A stretch of DNA of 62,575 nucleotides from an uncultured Paracoccaceae bacterium (GTDB lineage: Bacteria > Pseudomonadota > Alphaproteobacteria > Rhodobacterales > Rhodobacteraceae): NCBI GenBank assembly GCA_913061275.1, contig CAJXSR010000022.1, positions 1 through 62,575 on the forward strand. Reading direction: 5' to 3'. This document shows, in pieces, positions 52,371-62,139 of the stretch. The position numbers were made by a program, and so were the translations under genes. Within the stretch, counting starts at the first letter, position 1, and every line of letters begins with the position of its first letter. Below the pieces are notes generated by a model. It saw nothing but the letters and a program-made list of their open reading frames with translations. It searched no databases and was not told the DNA's origin.

Positions 52371-53375
52371 ATGGGCGCGAATGCACTAAAGCCAAAAGAA
52401 ATAGCCAAACGGGTAGAAGCGTATTTTGATGAACGTGTAATGACGATAACAGCGCCGGGCGGAAAACGCCGTGGTAGTTATAGGGTCAACTTTAAAGACT
52501 GGTCAATGATCGTGTCGTGCCGCGACAATATTCAGCGCACACATTATGAAGCACATGTTTTGCAACAAATTCAAGATTTATGTGATACGTCGCCTAGGTT
52601 TCTTGGGTTGGATGGAAATCTGATGTTTCAATCTGATGTGGGAACCGTGCGGCTGGGGCAACGCGTGCAAGATTTAACTGCGCCTGCGCAAGAAGATTTA
52701 GCTGATAGGGCCGTGGCTGCCTTATTTGATGTACACAGAGCAGGGCGTGAAACCACTATGGCAGCTGACTTGCCGCGCCTTGGCGCAACTAATGACTGGG
52801 TTCAGTCATTTGTAAATGGATCTGATAAGCTGGTAAAAAAACTAAAACTGGATCCCGTTGATATTGGTAAGGACGCATTATGCGAATTTATTGGCACACC
52901 CGCTGTGCAGTTCGTTAAATGGGATTGTCGGTCTGGGAATGCTGCTGTTGATAAAACAGATAAGGTGCGTTGGTTTGATTTTGAATACGCAGGTGTGCGC
53001 CATGGTGCCGAAGATTTTGCTTGGCTGATAGCAGATGAAAACTGGCCGATTGCCCCTGAGACCATGATGAAGATTATCGAAGAACGGTTTGATGGCAACT
53101 ACGGCCGCAGTTGGCAGGACTATAAAAGCTACTTAGAGGTTTATGGTGCATTGCATTCGATCAAACGAATTGTTTTGATTGTACGCAATGCGCAACGCAA
53201 AGGGTGGGTTACGCCAGAAAAAGCGCTTCATTATGATGATGTTGGTGTTAATCCCAAGCTGGGTCTTAGGTTGTGTGAGGTAGGCCAGTATCTGGCGGAT
53301 CAAAATAAAATAACCGAACCTGTTGGTAAATTGTTAAATTCTGCGGCTGGGATGTTTGCGCGCACGATAGGTTAA
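52371..53375 (+). CDS. APH-like (aminoglycoside phosphotransferase fold) kinase
   Basis: 334 residues from the ATG at 52371. Protein kinase-like fold of small-molecule kinases: the catalytic loop KWDCRSGNAAV corresponds to HGDxxxxN, with D and N kept but H replaced by K; WFDFEYAG gives the metal-binding D-F-E/D. No antibiotic resistance function should be assumed; many such proteins phosphorylate choline, sugars or antibiotics. It stands alone, followed by a 150-bp gap. Confidence 0.75.
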   Translation: MGANALKPKEIAKRVEAYFDERVMTITAPGGKRRGSYRVNFKDWSMIVSCRDNIQRTHYEAHVLQQIQDLCDTSPRFLGLDGNLMFQSDVGTVRLGQRVQDLTAPAQEDLADRAVAALFDVHRAGRETTMAADLPRLGATNDWVQSFVNGSDKLVKKLKLDPVDIGKDALCEFIGTPAVQFVKWDCRSGNAAVDKTDKVRWFDFEYAGVRHGAEDFAWLIADENWPIAPETMMKIIEERFDGNYGRSWQDYKSYLEVYGALHSIKRIVLIVRNAQRKGWVTPEKALHYDDVGVNPKLGLRLCEVGQYLADQNKITEPVGKLLNSAAGMFARTIG

Positions 53376-53528
53376 GATAAAGTTAAGACAAGTGAAAACG
53401 GTACAATATTTTATATGTACGCTTGTTTTTCACTCTTATAATTGTTTGACCAAAAAATATGAAAATTGTCCTTGTCCCCAATTAATTCTGATGTAGGCTG
53501 AATACTTAAGTTTTAGTATGGGGCATTT

Positions 53529-54590
53529 TTGGACACTCACCACACTTCGATGATTTTTGATGGACACAATGATGTCTTGTTACAGCTTTACCGCGCAGGC
53601 GGTGTGAGTGCGGCAAGTAGCTTTGTTACAGGGCGCGAAGGCGCTATTGATATTCCACGTGCAAATGCGGGTGGTTTCGCGGGCGGTTTCTTTGCGGTTT
53701 ACATCCCGTCACCCAGCAATCGTGATGAACGTGTTGATGAGATGTGCCAACCATCTTACGATTTGCCATTGCCTGACCCCATAGATTGGCAAGATGCGGT
53801 GCCTGTGGCTATGTCACAAGCGGCTATTCTGTTTGATTTGGAAAAACGTGGTGCTTTGAAGGTTTGCCGTACAGTGGCGGATATTCGTGGGGCTATGGCC
53901 GTAGGGATGATGGCGGCCATCTTTCATATTGAAGGGGCTGAAGCGATTGACCCTGATCTGCATACGTTGGAAGTTTTATATCAAGCGGGTTTACGATCCT
54001 TAGGCCCTGTATGGAGCAGGGAAACTATTTTTGGGAACGGGGTGCCATTTCGGTATCCTAGTAGTCCTGATATTGGTGATGGATTAACGGATCATGGTTT
54101 GCGTTTACTAAAACGTTGCAATGAGTTGGGGATCATGTTTGATTTATCTCATCTTAATGAAGCTGGGTTTTGGGATACGGCACGTCATTCTAATGCGCCG
54201 TTGGTTGCAACACATTCCAATGTTCATGCGATTTGCCCGCATTCGCGCAACCTGACTGACAAGCAACTGGCCGCCATTCGTGAAAGTGACGGCATGGTCG
54301 GTTTGAATTTTGCCGCTGCGTTTTTACGCGAAGATGGGCAGATGCTGGCGGATGTACCGCTTTCACAGATGTTGCGGCATCTGGATTATTTGATTGAGCA
54401 TTTGGGCGAAGACCATGTTGGTCTGGGCTCGGATTATGACGGGGCGATTGTGCCGCAGGATGTGACATCCGTGGCTGATCTACCCAACTTAAGACAGGCG
54501 ATGGTGGAGCATGGATTTAACGATGCGTTAATGACCAAGCTTTGCTTTGATAACTGGCTGCGTGTTCTGGAGAAAACCTGGGGGGAATAA
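53529..54590 (+). CDS. Membrane dipeptidase (M19 family)
   Basis: 353 residues with TTG at 53529 as start (GGGGC upstream), or 346 from ATG 53550 (MIFDGHND), which lacks a ribosome site. Zinc ligands of the renal dipeptidase family are all visible: H-N-D in FDGHNDVL, E in FHIEGAEAI, the two histidines in THSNVHAICPHSRN, and D in GLGSDYDG. It cleaves dipeptides, including ones with D-residues. Directly upstream of a full peptide ABC transporter, so import and hydrolysis of dipeptides are likely linked. Confidence 0.93.
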   Translation: MDTHHTSMIFDGHNDVLLQLYRAGGVSAASSFVTGREGAIDIPRANAGGFAGGFFAVYIPSPSNRDERVDEMCQPSYDLPLPDPIDWQDAVPVAMSQAAILFDLEKRGALKVCRTVADIRGAMAVGMMAAIFHIEGAEAIDPDLHTLEVLYQAGLRSLGPVWSRETIFGNGVPFRYPSSPDIGDGLTDHGLRLLKRCNELGIMFDLSHLNEAGFWDTARHSNAPLVATHSNVHAICPHSRNLTDKQLAAIRESDGMVGLNFAAAFLREDGQMLADVPLSQMLRHLDYLIEHLGEDHVGLGSDYDGAIVPQDVTSVADLPNLRQAMVEHGFNDALMTKLCFDNWLRVLEKTWGE

Positions 54591-54642
54591 TCCCCGTGTA
54601 AGCGCGTAGTACAACATGAAACCAAAAGGAGAGGTTCTAACT

Positions 54643-56238
54643 ATGAATGCATTTAACAAACTACTGATGGGTACGGCGATCGGCCTTGCTGTCAGCGTAA
54701 CTTCGATTGCGGCATTTGCTGAAACACCGGGCAATATGCTGGTGATCGCAAACCGTATTGACGATATCACAACACTTGATCCGGCTGAAAGCTTTGAATT
54801 TGCCGGTTCTGACGTAAGCCGCAATATTTACGGCAAGCTGGTGAACTTTGATCCCCTGAACCTAGATGCGGGTTATAGCCCCGATCTGGCTGAAAGCTGG
54901 ACAGTTTCCGACGATGGCATGACGATTACGTTTAAAATGCGTGATGGTGTTAAGTTCCATTCAGGTAATCCTGTGCGTGCCGAAGATGCAGCATTTTCAT
55001 TGCGCCGCGCAGTTATCTTGAACAAGACACCTTCGTTCATTTTGACACAGTTCGGTTTTACCGCTGAGAATGCCAATGACACTATCAAGGTGGATGGAAA
55101 CACTGTTTCGATCACAACTGACAACCGCTATGCGACATCATTTGTTTTGAACTGTCTGACATCTACTATTGGCGGTATCGTTGATAAAGAACTGGTTATG
55201 GCCAATGAAGCTGATGGCGATATGGGCAACACATGGCTGAAAACTAATTCAGCTGGATCTGGTGCTTATTCACTGGGTAGCTGGAAGCCGAATGAAAGTG
55301 TGACACTGCTATCAAATGCAGATTTCTATGCGGGTGCCCCTGCAATGGAACGTGTGATTGTGCGTCACGTACAAGAAAGTGCAACACAACGCTTGATGCT
55401 GGAACGTGGTGACATTGATGTGGCCCGCAACCTGAACCCTGAAGATATTGCAGGCGCACGCGGTGGTGCTGGAATTGCGATTGATGATGAGCTGCGTGGT
55501 CGTTTGATGTATATTTCATTGAACCAGAAACACCCTGAGCTATCAAAACCAAAGGTGCGCCAAGCGATCAAGTATCTGATCGACTATAAAGGTATGCAAG
55601 ACAGCTTTTTGAATGGTCAATATGTGATCCATCAGAACTTCCTGCCTGCTACCTATCTGGGTGCCGTGAACGAAAATCCGTTCAGCCTAAACATCGAAAA
55701 AGCCAAAGCGTTATTGGCTGAAGCCGGTGTATCCGGGATGGAACTGGAAGTTGGTGTGCGTGAAGCGCAGGAACGTGTGGAAATCACACAATCCCTACAG
55801 AACATCTGGGCACAAGCGGGTATCAAGCTGAATATCACTGTGGGTACAGCGAAGCAAATTCTGGGTCGTTACCGCGCACGTGAATTGGATGTTTATATGG
55901 GTGCATGGGGGCCTGACTATCCTGACCCACACACTAATGCAGGTACATTTGCCTACAACCCTGTGAACACGGATGAAGCCAAAGCAACTGGTTTGTTGGC
56001 TTGGCGTAATGCTTGGGATACAGGCGGGTTGACTGCAAAAGTTGACGCAGCTGTAATCGAAGGCGACCGTGATGTGCGGGCCAAGATGTATCAAGACATT
56101 CAGTCTGAATTCCGTGACATCTCACCATTCGCGGTGATGTTCCAGAAGATTGAACAAACTGGCCGTAGTGAGAACGTGGAAAACCTTAATCTAGGTGGTG
56201 CGATCACGGCTGTTTCTTACTGGCCTGTGACGAAGTAA
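54643..56238 (+). CDS. Peptide ABC transporter substrate-binding protein
   Basis: 531 residues from the ATG at 54643 (AAGGAGAG upstream), giving a signal peptide of about 23 residues (cut at AFA-ET). Family 5 (DppA/OppA) fold: TTLDPAESFEFAGS at the start, LAESWTVSDDGMTITFKMRDGVKFHSG in two pieces, and AYNPVNTDEA late. Substrate probably di- or oligopeptides. Shares its last base with the permease start. Confidence 0.92.
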   Translation: MNAFNKLLMGTAIGLAVSVTSIAAFAETPGNMLVIANRIDDITTLDPAESFEFAGSDVSRNIYGKLVNFDPLNLDAGYSPDLAESWTVSDDGMTITFKMRDGVKFHSGNPVRAEDAAFSLRRAVILNKTPSFILTQFGFTAENANDTIKVDGNTVSITTDNRYATSFVLNCLTSTIGGIVDKELVMANEADGDMGNTWLKTNSAGSGAYSLGSWKPNESVTLLSNADFYAGAPAMERVIVRHVQESATQRLMLERGDIDVARNLNPEDIAGARGGAGIAIDDELRGRLMYISLNQKHPELSKPKVRQAIKYLIDYKGMQDSFLNGQYVIHQNFLPATYLGAVNENPFSLNIEKAKALLAEAGVSGMELEVGVREAQERVEITQSLQNIWAQAGIKLNITVGTAKQILGRYRARELDVYMGAWGPDYPDPHTNAGTFAYNPVNTDEAKATGLLAWRNAWDTGGLTAKVDAAVIEGDRDVRAKMYQDIQSEFRDISPFAVMFQKIEQTGRSENVENLNLGGAITAVSYWPVTK

Positions 56239-57296
56239 TGGCGATAGCCAATGACAATGGGGAGGCGCACAAACGTGCGCCTTTCCCAACTTGGATTATG
56301 ACTACAGTGCGCACGATAGGGTCTATCGCTGTGACAATGCTGGGTCTGATGTTTATAACCTTCATCATTGGCCGTGTGATGCCGATCGACCCTGTTCTGG
56401 CTATTGTCGGCGAGCAGGCTTCAAAATCGACCTATGATGCAGCTTATCAACAACTGGGGCTTGATCGCCCTGTTTTGGTGCAGTTTTTCTACTATGTTTG
56501 GGATGTGCTGCACGGTGATTTTGGCGACAGTTTACTGAATGCGCGCCCTGTGGTGGATGACATTAAACGGGTATTTCCCGCGACGATGGAACTGGCCACA
56601 CTTGGGGTGACCATGGGCATTGTACTTGGCGTGCCTTTGGGCGTGGTTGCGGCTGTGAAACGCGGGTCATGGATTGACCAGATAGCGCGTGTTGTGGCCC
56701 TTGTGGGCTATTCAATGCCGATTTTTTGGCTGGGCCTGATGGGCTTGCTGGTATTTTACGGCATATTAGGCTGGGTCGGGGGGCCGGGCCGTGTGGGTAT
56801 TTTCTATGTAGATGTTGTACCGTCTGTGACAGGTATGATCCTTGTGGACAGTATTCTGGATGGTAACTGGGAGGTGTTTAAGGATGCCTTTAGTCATATC
56901 GTGCTGCCTGCGTCTATTCTGGGCTATTATTCGCTGGCTTATATCAGTCGCATGACACGGTCATTTATGCTGGAACAGATGAGCGCGGAATATATTGTGA
57001 CCGCGCGGGTTAAAGGTATGTCCGAGTCTGCTGTAATTTGGCGACATGCCTTCAAGAACATCCGAGTGCAGCTGATAACCGTGATAGCACTGAGTTATGC
57101 CAACCTGCTGGAAGGATCTGTGCTGACCGAAATTATATTCTCATGGCCAGGTATTGGGCAATATATTACCACGGCATTGTTGTCGGCTGATATGAATGCA
57201 GTACTTGGTGGTACTGTGGTTGTAGGGCTGGTTTTTGTGCTGCTGAATATTTTCTCTGACCTGCTTTACAAGGTCTTTGATCCGCGTGCAAAATAG
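56238..57296 (+). CDS. Peptide ABC transporter permease (DppB type)
   Basis: 352 residues with an N-terminal cytoplasmic tail, six helices, the DPV-x4-G-x2-A opening segment and an EAA-type loop (SAEYIVTARVKGMSE). Inner-membrane channel with the next permease. Its ATG overlaps the binding-protein stop by 1 nt. Confidence 0.93.
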   Translation: MAIANDNGEAHKRAPFPTWIMTTVRTIGSIAVTMLGLMFITFIIGRVMPIDPVLAIVGEQASKSTYDAAYQQLGLDRPVLVQFFYYVWDVLHGDFGDSLLNARPVVDDIKRVFPATMELATLGVTMGIVLGVPLGVVAAVKRGSWIDQIARVVALVGYSMPIFWLGLMGLLVFYGILGWVGGPGRVGIFYVDVVPSVTGMILVDSILDGNWEVFKDAFSHIVLPASILGYYSLAYISRMTRSFMLEQMSAEYIVTARVKGMSESAVIWRHAFKNIRVQLITVIALSYANLLEGSVLTEIIFSWPGIGQYITTALLSADMNAVLGGTVVVGLVFVLLNIFSDLLYKVFDPRAK

Positions 57297-57305
57297 GGGC
57301 TGGAT

Positions 57306-58217
57306 ATGAGCGAGACACAAAGTTTACGCGCGTGGTTATCGACTGATACTCCAACATCGCGCAGGCATGCACGCTATGCAGCTGCATATCAGGGGTGGCT
57401 GTCGTTCAGGTCAAACACGATGGCAATGGTTGGGTTGTGGATATTGATCTTTTTGGTCTTTGTCGCCTTTGCAGCCCCGCTGTTGGCCCCGCATGATCCG
57501 TTTGAACAGACGTTAAGCAACCGCTTGCAGGGTTTGAATTCTGACGGGCATCTTTTGGGCACCGATAGTTTGGGGCGCGATATTCTAAGCCGTCTGATCT
57601 ATGGTTCGCGGATTACACTATTTATTGTAGGGCTTGTCGCTTTGATAGCCCCTGTTACAGGGTTATTGGTGGGAACTGTTGCGGGCTATGTCGGCGGTTG
57701 GACAGATACTGTTTTGATGCGTATCACGGATATTTTTCTGGCCTTTCCACGTTTGGTTTTGGCATTGGCATTTGTGGCTGCCCTTGGGGCTGGTATTGAA
57801 AATGCGGTACTGGCGATTTCACTGACCGCATGGCCACCTTATGCGCGTATGGCGCGGGCAGAAACGCTGACCATTCGATCATCCGATTATATCAGTGCCA
57901 TTCAGTTGCAAGGTGCAGGGCCGATGCGGATTATCACCAAACACATCTGGCCATTGTGTATTTCTTCACTGATTGTGCGGGTCACACTGGATATGGCCGG
58001 CATTATTCTGGCCGCTGCGGGCCTTGGGTTTTTGGGCCTTGGTGCACAACCGCCCAGCCCAGAATGGGGTGCGATGATTTCCGAAGGTCGCCGCTTTATT
58101 CTGGATAGCTGGTGGGTGGCGACCGTACCTGGACTGGCGATTTTCACCGTGTCGCTGGCGTTTAACCTTCTGGGTGACGGGCTGCGCGATGTACTTGACC
58201 CAAAGGATGCCGAATAA
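57306..58217 (+). CDS. Peptide ABC transporter permease (DppC type)
   Basis: 303 residues, N-terminal OppC domain then five to six helices; conserved LGTDSLGRDILSRLIYGSR and an EAA loop (SSDYISAIQLQGAGP). Starts 9 bp after the first permease and shares its last base with the next ATPase start. Confidence 0.93.
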   Translation: MSETQSLRAWLSTDTPTSRRHARYAAAYQGWLSFRSNTMAMVGLWILIFLVFVAFAAPLLAPHDPFEQTLSNRLQGLNSDGHLLGTDSLGRDILSRLIYGSRITLFIVGLVALIAPVTGLLVGTVAGYVGGWTDTVLMRITDIFLAFPRLVLALAFVAALGAGIENAVLAISLTAWPPYARMARAETLTIRSSDYISAIQLQGAGPMRIITKHIWPLCISSLIVRVTLDMAGIILAAAGLGFLGLGAQPPSPEWGAMISEGRRFILDSWWVATVPGLAIFTVSLAFNLLGDGLRDVLDPKDAE

Positions 58218-59071
58218 TGACGCTGCTGGATGTTGAAAACCTATGGGTAAAGTTTCCGTCGCGCCACGGCGTGTTTGATGCGGTGCGCGGCGTGTCGTTT
58301 ACACTTGGCAAAGAACGCTTGGGCATTGTGGGCGAAAGTGGCTCTGGTAAATCACTGACAGGCCGCTCTATTTTACGCCTGATAAGGCCGCCGGGCATTA
58401 TGACGGCAGATCAAATTTCGCTGGACGGCGAAGATTTGATGAAAAAATCCTTAAAAGATATGCGTGCGGTGCGTGGGCAAAAAATATCTATGGTAATGCA
58501 AGATCCAAAATTTTCTCTGAACCCCGTGATGACCATCGGTGCGCAAATTATGGAAGCGTATCAACTGCATAATTCTGCTGGCAAGAAAGTTGCCTATGAC
58601 AAAGCCATAGAAATGCTGGAAGCCGTTTCTATTCGTGATCCAGAAAGGGTGATGCGGGCCTATCCGCACGAGATGTCAGGCGGTATGGGGCAACGTATTA
58701 TGATTGCGATGATGCTAATCCCTAACCCTGAAATTCTGATAGCGGATGAACCTACTTCGGCATTGGATGTGTCAGTGCAGCGGCAGGTTTTGGATATTAT
58801 GGATAATTTGGTTAAGGAACGCGGCATGGGGCTGATCTTTATCAGTCACGATTTGAACTTAGTCGCGGACTTTTGTGACCGCGTGTTGATTATGTATGCA
58901 GGGAGGATTGTCGAGGTGTGCGATGCGAATAAATTGCGCGAAGCCAAGCACCCTTATACCCAAGGGTTGCTGAATTCATTGCCGAGACTTGGTGAGCCCT
59001 GCGCGCGCCTAAAAGTATTGCAACGCGACCCCGAATGGTCAGAGGCACCTAGTGTGAGTGGCAGAATATGA
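58217..59071 (+). CDS. Peptide ABC transporter ATPase (DppD type)
   Basis: 284 residues. Walker A GESGSGKS, Q-loop VMQDPKFSLNP, signature MSGGMGQR, Walker B LIADEPTSALD. The oligopeptide-transporter C-terminal region is short compared with the usual 320-330 residues and ends without the usual iron-sulfur cysteine set. Overlaps the second ATPase gene by 4 nt. Confidence 0.92.
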   Translation: MTLLDVENLWVKFPSRHGVFDAVRGVSFTLGKERLGIVGESGSGKSLTGRSILRLIRPPGIMTADQISLDGEDLMKKSLKDMRAVRGQKISMVMQDPKFSLNPVMTIGAQIMEAYQLHNSAGKKVAYDKAIEMLEAVSIRDPERVMRAYPHEMSGGMGQRIMIAMMLIPNPEILIADEPTSALDVSVQRQVLDIMDNLVKERGMGLIFISHDLNLVADFCDRVLIMYAGRIVEVCDANKLREAKHPYTQGLLNSLPRLGEPCARLKVLQRDPEWSEAPSVSGRI

Positions 59072-59808
59072 GCATGATAAGCGTTGACAACCTGAACGTT
59101 TGGTTCGGGAATGGCCGCGACCGTGTTGATGCGGTCAAAGGCGCGACGTTTGCGGTAAAACGCGGCGATAGTTTTGGGCTGGTGGGCGAAAGCGGGTCGG
59201 GTAAATCGACGATTTTGCGAGCGATCACTGGGCTTGCCCCTGACTGGAGCGGCAAGATCACTGTTGACGGGCAAGTGATTTCTGGCCGCCGTGAAAAGAC
59301 GTTCTACAAAAAAGTACAAATGGTATTTCAAGATCCGTATGCATCGCTACATCCACGTCATTCTGTGGATCAGGTACTGGGTGAAACCCTGCAATTACAT
59401 GGGTTTACGGATATTGACGTCCGTGTGGTCAAATTACTTGATGATGTCGGGTTGGGCGCAAAATTCCGCTTTCGCTATCCGCACCAACTGTCTGGTGGGC
59501 AACGCCAGCGGGTGGCGATTGCGCGGGCTTTAGCACCTGAACCAGAGATCTTGTTGCTGGATGAACCAACTTCGGCATTGGATGTATCGGTACAGGCGGA
59601 AATCCTGAACCTGCTGGCGGATTTGCGTGTTGAACACGGGCTAACGTACCTGATGGTGTCGCATGATTTGTCGGTTGTGGGCCATATGTGTGACCAGTTG
59701 GCTGTGATGAAAGACGGTGAAATTGTCGAGATCATGGATGTGGCATCTTTGCGTGCAATGAAAGCGACGCATCCATATTCGAAACATTTGCTGGAAGCGT
59801 CTGTGTAG
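59068..59808 (+). CDS. Peptide ABC transporter ATPase (DppF type)
   Basis: 246 residues. Walker A GESGSGKST, Q-loop VFQDPYASLHP, signature LSGGQRQR, Walker B LLLDEPTSALD. It stops just after the HPYSKHLL motif, so the normal C-terminal oligo_HPY tail is missing. The coding frame looks natural, so this is probably a compact variant, not a truncation. Last gene of the transporter operon. Confidence 0.92.
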   Translation: MSMISVDNLNVWFGNGRDRVDAVKGATFAVKRGDSFGLVGESGSGKSTILRAITGLAPDWSGKITVDGQVISGRREKTFYKKVQMVFQDPYASLHPRHSVDQVLGETLQLHGFTDIDVRVVKLLDDVGLGAKFRFRYPHQLSGGQRQRVAIARALAPEPEILLLDEPTSALDVSVQAEILNLLADLRVEHGLTYLMVSHDLSVVGHMCDQLAVMKDGEIVEIMDVASLRAMKATHPYSKHLLEASV

Positions 59809-59812
59809 ATCC

Positions 59813-60586
59813 ATGTCACTTAGTAAGCTTATAAACGCTGTTAGATTAGGCGCATTTAGTTTGATATTTTACCTAATACCGCAACTATCTTTCGCGGACA
59901 TGCACACAACCGAGCTAACTTTCCTTGAAAAAGCTATTGCGGAAGGCCTGCTTTCAGTCAGCAATTTAGAGGTTGCAGGAATTAAAAATGTTTCGATCGG
60001 AAATGAAATAGGGCGCGAATACATAAAGTTACGAATGTTGCCTACCCAAGCCAGAGTTAACAGAGGTAATCGTGCTGAACTAAGCATTAATTTCCCTTAT
60101 GAAATAGGTGATAAGGTGATCTATGAATGGGATATGCGTATCCCCAAATATTCACAAACTGACGCGCCGTTAAACAGGTGGTGGATTTTAGGGCAATGGC
60201 ATGACCAGCCCGATGTGAACCAAGGCGAAAACTGGAATGGGTTCCCTGATAGAAGCCCAACAATAGCACTAGGGTACGGGGTGAAAGATGGGCGTGATGT
60301 GCTTAGCCTGTCTTATGGTGCGCCTGACTTAAAGCCTATCGATATTATGCCGATAAAGCGCAACCAGTGGTACCATATTCGCGCTGTTATCGAATGGGCT
60401 GCAAATGATACAGGCAGCATCCTAGTCTTTGTTGATAACATGGACACACCATTTGCCAATGCTACGGGGCGAAATATGCATAACGCATACCAGCATTATA
60501 TAAAACTGGGCATGTATCGCCATCCAGAAATTCAAATCACAAGTGAGATACATATTGATAACGTGCGTATTCGGAATGGAAACTAA
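59813..60586 (+). CDS. Exported polysaccharide-lyase-like protein (heparin lyase I type)
   Basis: 257 residues with a signal peptide (about 1-28, cut near SFA-DM). Jelly-roll pattern of the Pfam polysaccharide lyase family PF14099: R-A-E-L-x4-F, Y-x-WDMRIP, WILGQWHDQPD, then N-A-Y-x-HY-x-KLGMYRH near the end. Likely cleaves or binds an acidic polysaccharide in the periplasm or outside. It starts 4 bp after the transporter operon but need not be functionally linked. Confidence 0.75.
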   Translation: MSLSKLINAVRLGAFSLIFYLIPQLSFADMHTTELTFLEKAIAEGLLSVSNLEVAGIKNVSIGNEIGREYIKLRMLPTQARVNRGNRAELSINFPYEIGDKVIYEWDMRIPKYSQTDAPLNRWWILGQWHDQPDVNQGENWNGFPDRSPTIALGYGVKDGRDVLSLSYGAPDLKPIDIMPIKRNQWYHIRAVIEWAANDTGSILVFVDNMDTPFANATGRNMHNAYQHYIKLGMYRHPEIQITSEIHIDNVRIRNGN

Positions 60587-60630
60587 GTAAGGATGCAAGC
60601 CGTGTCTGTTCAAAATAAATATCAGTGATG

Positions 60631-61299
60631 TTATTTATCCCAGAACCGCCACCATGGTCGCTTACGGCTGAATTTATAGCCATATGTTTCTATATCATCG
60701 GTGTAAATTTCAGCTACTTTTGCCACTAGTTCATTGGAGTATACGGTTTGATAAGGGCGGTGTTTGGACTTGTTTTTGACAGGGATGGTCTGGCGCGGCA
60801 GTGATAAATCACCCATCACTGCATCCATTTCGTTTTGCAGGTTTTCAAATAGACAGATTCGATTTACAAACTGTTTGCCGCCTATATGAGTGTAAATAAC
60901 TTGGGAAAAAGCGTGGGTTTGGATTTGTGGGTCACAGCAATGAGCATTAAAGTTCTCAATAAAGTCGTTCAAACCCAATTTGAAATATGAAGCGCAAGAT
61001 AGGGCGCGATCCCATGGGTTTCGCACAACGCTAAATATCTAGTATTCAGCTAATGCTTCATCAGTAACGGTATCCAGCCATACTTTAAAAGGTACTGGGT
61101 GGTCTTTATAATGAATGATATTTGGAATGGACTTTTCCATTACATGACGCAAAATACTGGTGCCAGCAACCTTTGGTGCCTTCATGTAAATAAACTTCAG
61201 CTCTGGATTGACAATAATACAACCTGGATGGGGATGGTTACGCAAAGCGTCTGCAAGCCCTATTCGGGTATAATTTTCTGTCCGATCCATACGTTGCAT
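60631..61299 (-). pseudogene. Sulfotransferase gene interrupted by an in-frame amber codon
   Basis: Two parts of one frame, 61299-61039 and 61038-60631, are joined by a TAG: ...DEALAEY-stop-IFSVVRNPWDRAL. The N-terminal part has the PAPS loop region APKVAGTSILRHV; the C-terminal part holds the conserved SVVRNPWDR 3'-phosphate site, so the stop lies in the core of a Sulfotransferase_2-type protein of about 222 residues. One base change (CAG or AAG to TAG) would explain it. Recent pseudogene, sequencing error, or suppressed stop; nothing favours one. The second part has no usable start of its own. Confidence 0.8.
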
Positions 61300-61732
61300 T
61301 CCTTATAATGTTCGATCCAAATATGACCATATCAACATATGCAATATTATAGGATAAATATAAACTATGATTCTTGAATTGCACGTTGATTATACGGTTT
61401 GGATAATACTTTGTTGTCATGATTTAAAGAATTTTAATACTAAACATGTTAAGAAGATTGATGGAGCCTAGGAGGAACGCTGTTTAGGATCAAGTTTCGT
61501 TTATATTCAATGGCTTAAATATAGTCAATTTTGACTGCTGTAACAACCCACTGTAACACTTTTTATAAACCTATGGTAACTTAAACGAAGACAATTTGTG
61601 CGTGTAGCTCGGTCAATTTTTATGTGGCTGCGCAGCAAGGGGTAAAGAGATTGCTTTCGACGAGTTTAATAGGCAACACTTTTGAGAAGATTGAAAGGTA
61701 CTTAAAATACATGATTTATGTATGGATCTGTC
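61300..61732. other. AT-rich stretch with no recognisable gene
   Basis: No coding frame, hairpin terminator or RNA gene was recognised. An ATACAT-GATTT-ATGTAT palindrome at the right edge (around 61709-61725) adjoins the IS remnant. Confidence 0.5.
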
Positions 61733-61816
61733 GCGGAATTGTGCCGCTCCTTTAACCGCGTATTATGCGCAAAAGGAGAACGACTATGCGCTGCACGGCA
61801 GGCGAATGCGTAGTAA

Positions 61817-62113
61817 TCGCCGAGACTGGGAACGAAAAGCACAACAGAATTTAGACAGGAAGCGGTCAGGGTTGCACTGACGAGCGGGCTCACACGAAAG
61901 CAGGTAGCGTCCGATTTTGGTATCGGATTTTCGACATTGAGAAAGTGGATACCGCAAGACCAGAAGAATCCTGAAAAGCCGGCCGCTCAATCCGAGCTAG
62001 AGTATGAAAACGCCAAACTTCGCAAAGAAAACCGCCTTCTGCGTGAGGAGAGGGAGGTGTTGAAAAAGGCAACACAGTTCTTCGCGAGCCAAAAACCCCT
62101 CTCACGTATGTAA
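61817..62113 (+). pseudogene. IS3-family transposase OrfA remnant
   Basis: A 98-codon frame with no start codon; two stops (TAG TAA) lie directly upstream. It encodes FRQEAVRVAL, the helix-turn-helix LTRKQVASDFGIGFSTLRKW and a leucine-zipper KLRKENRLLREEREVLKKA, then FFASQKP, typical of Rhodobacteraceae IS3 OrfA. Confidence 0.85.
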
Positions 62114-62139
62114 ACATGCGCTGCCGGGCAGTATATGAG

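Noticed and set aside
52371-53375. Aminoglycoside resistance gene
   Set aside because: Only the kinase fold is shared; the catalytic loop lacks the usual His and there is no resistance context.
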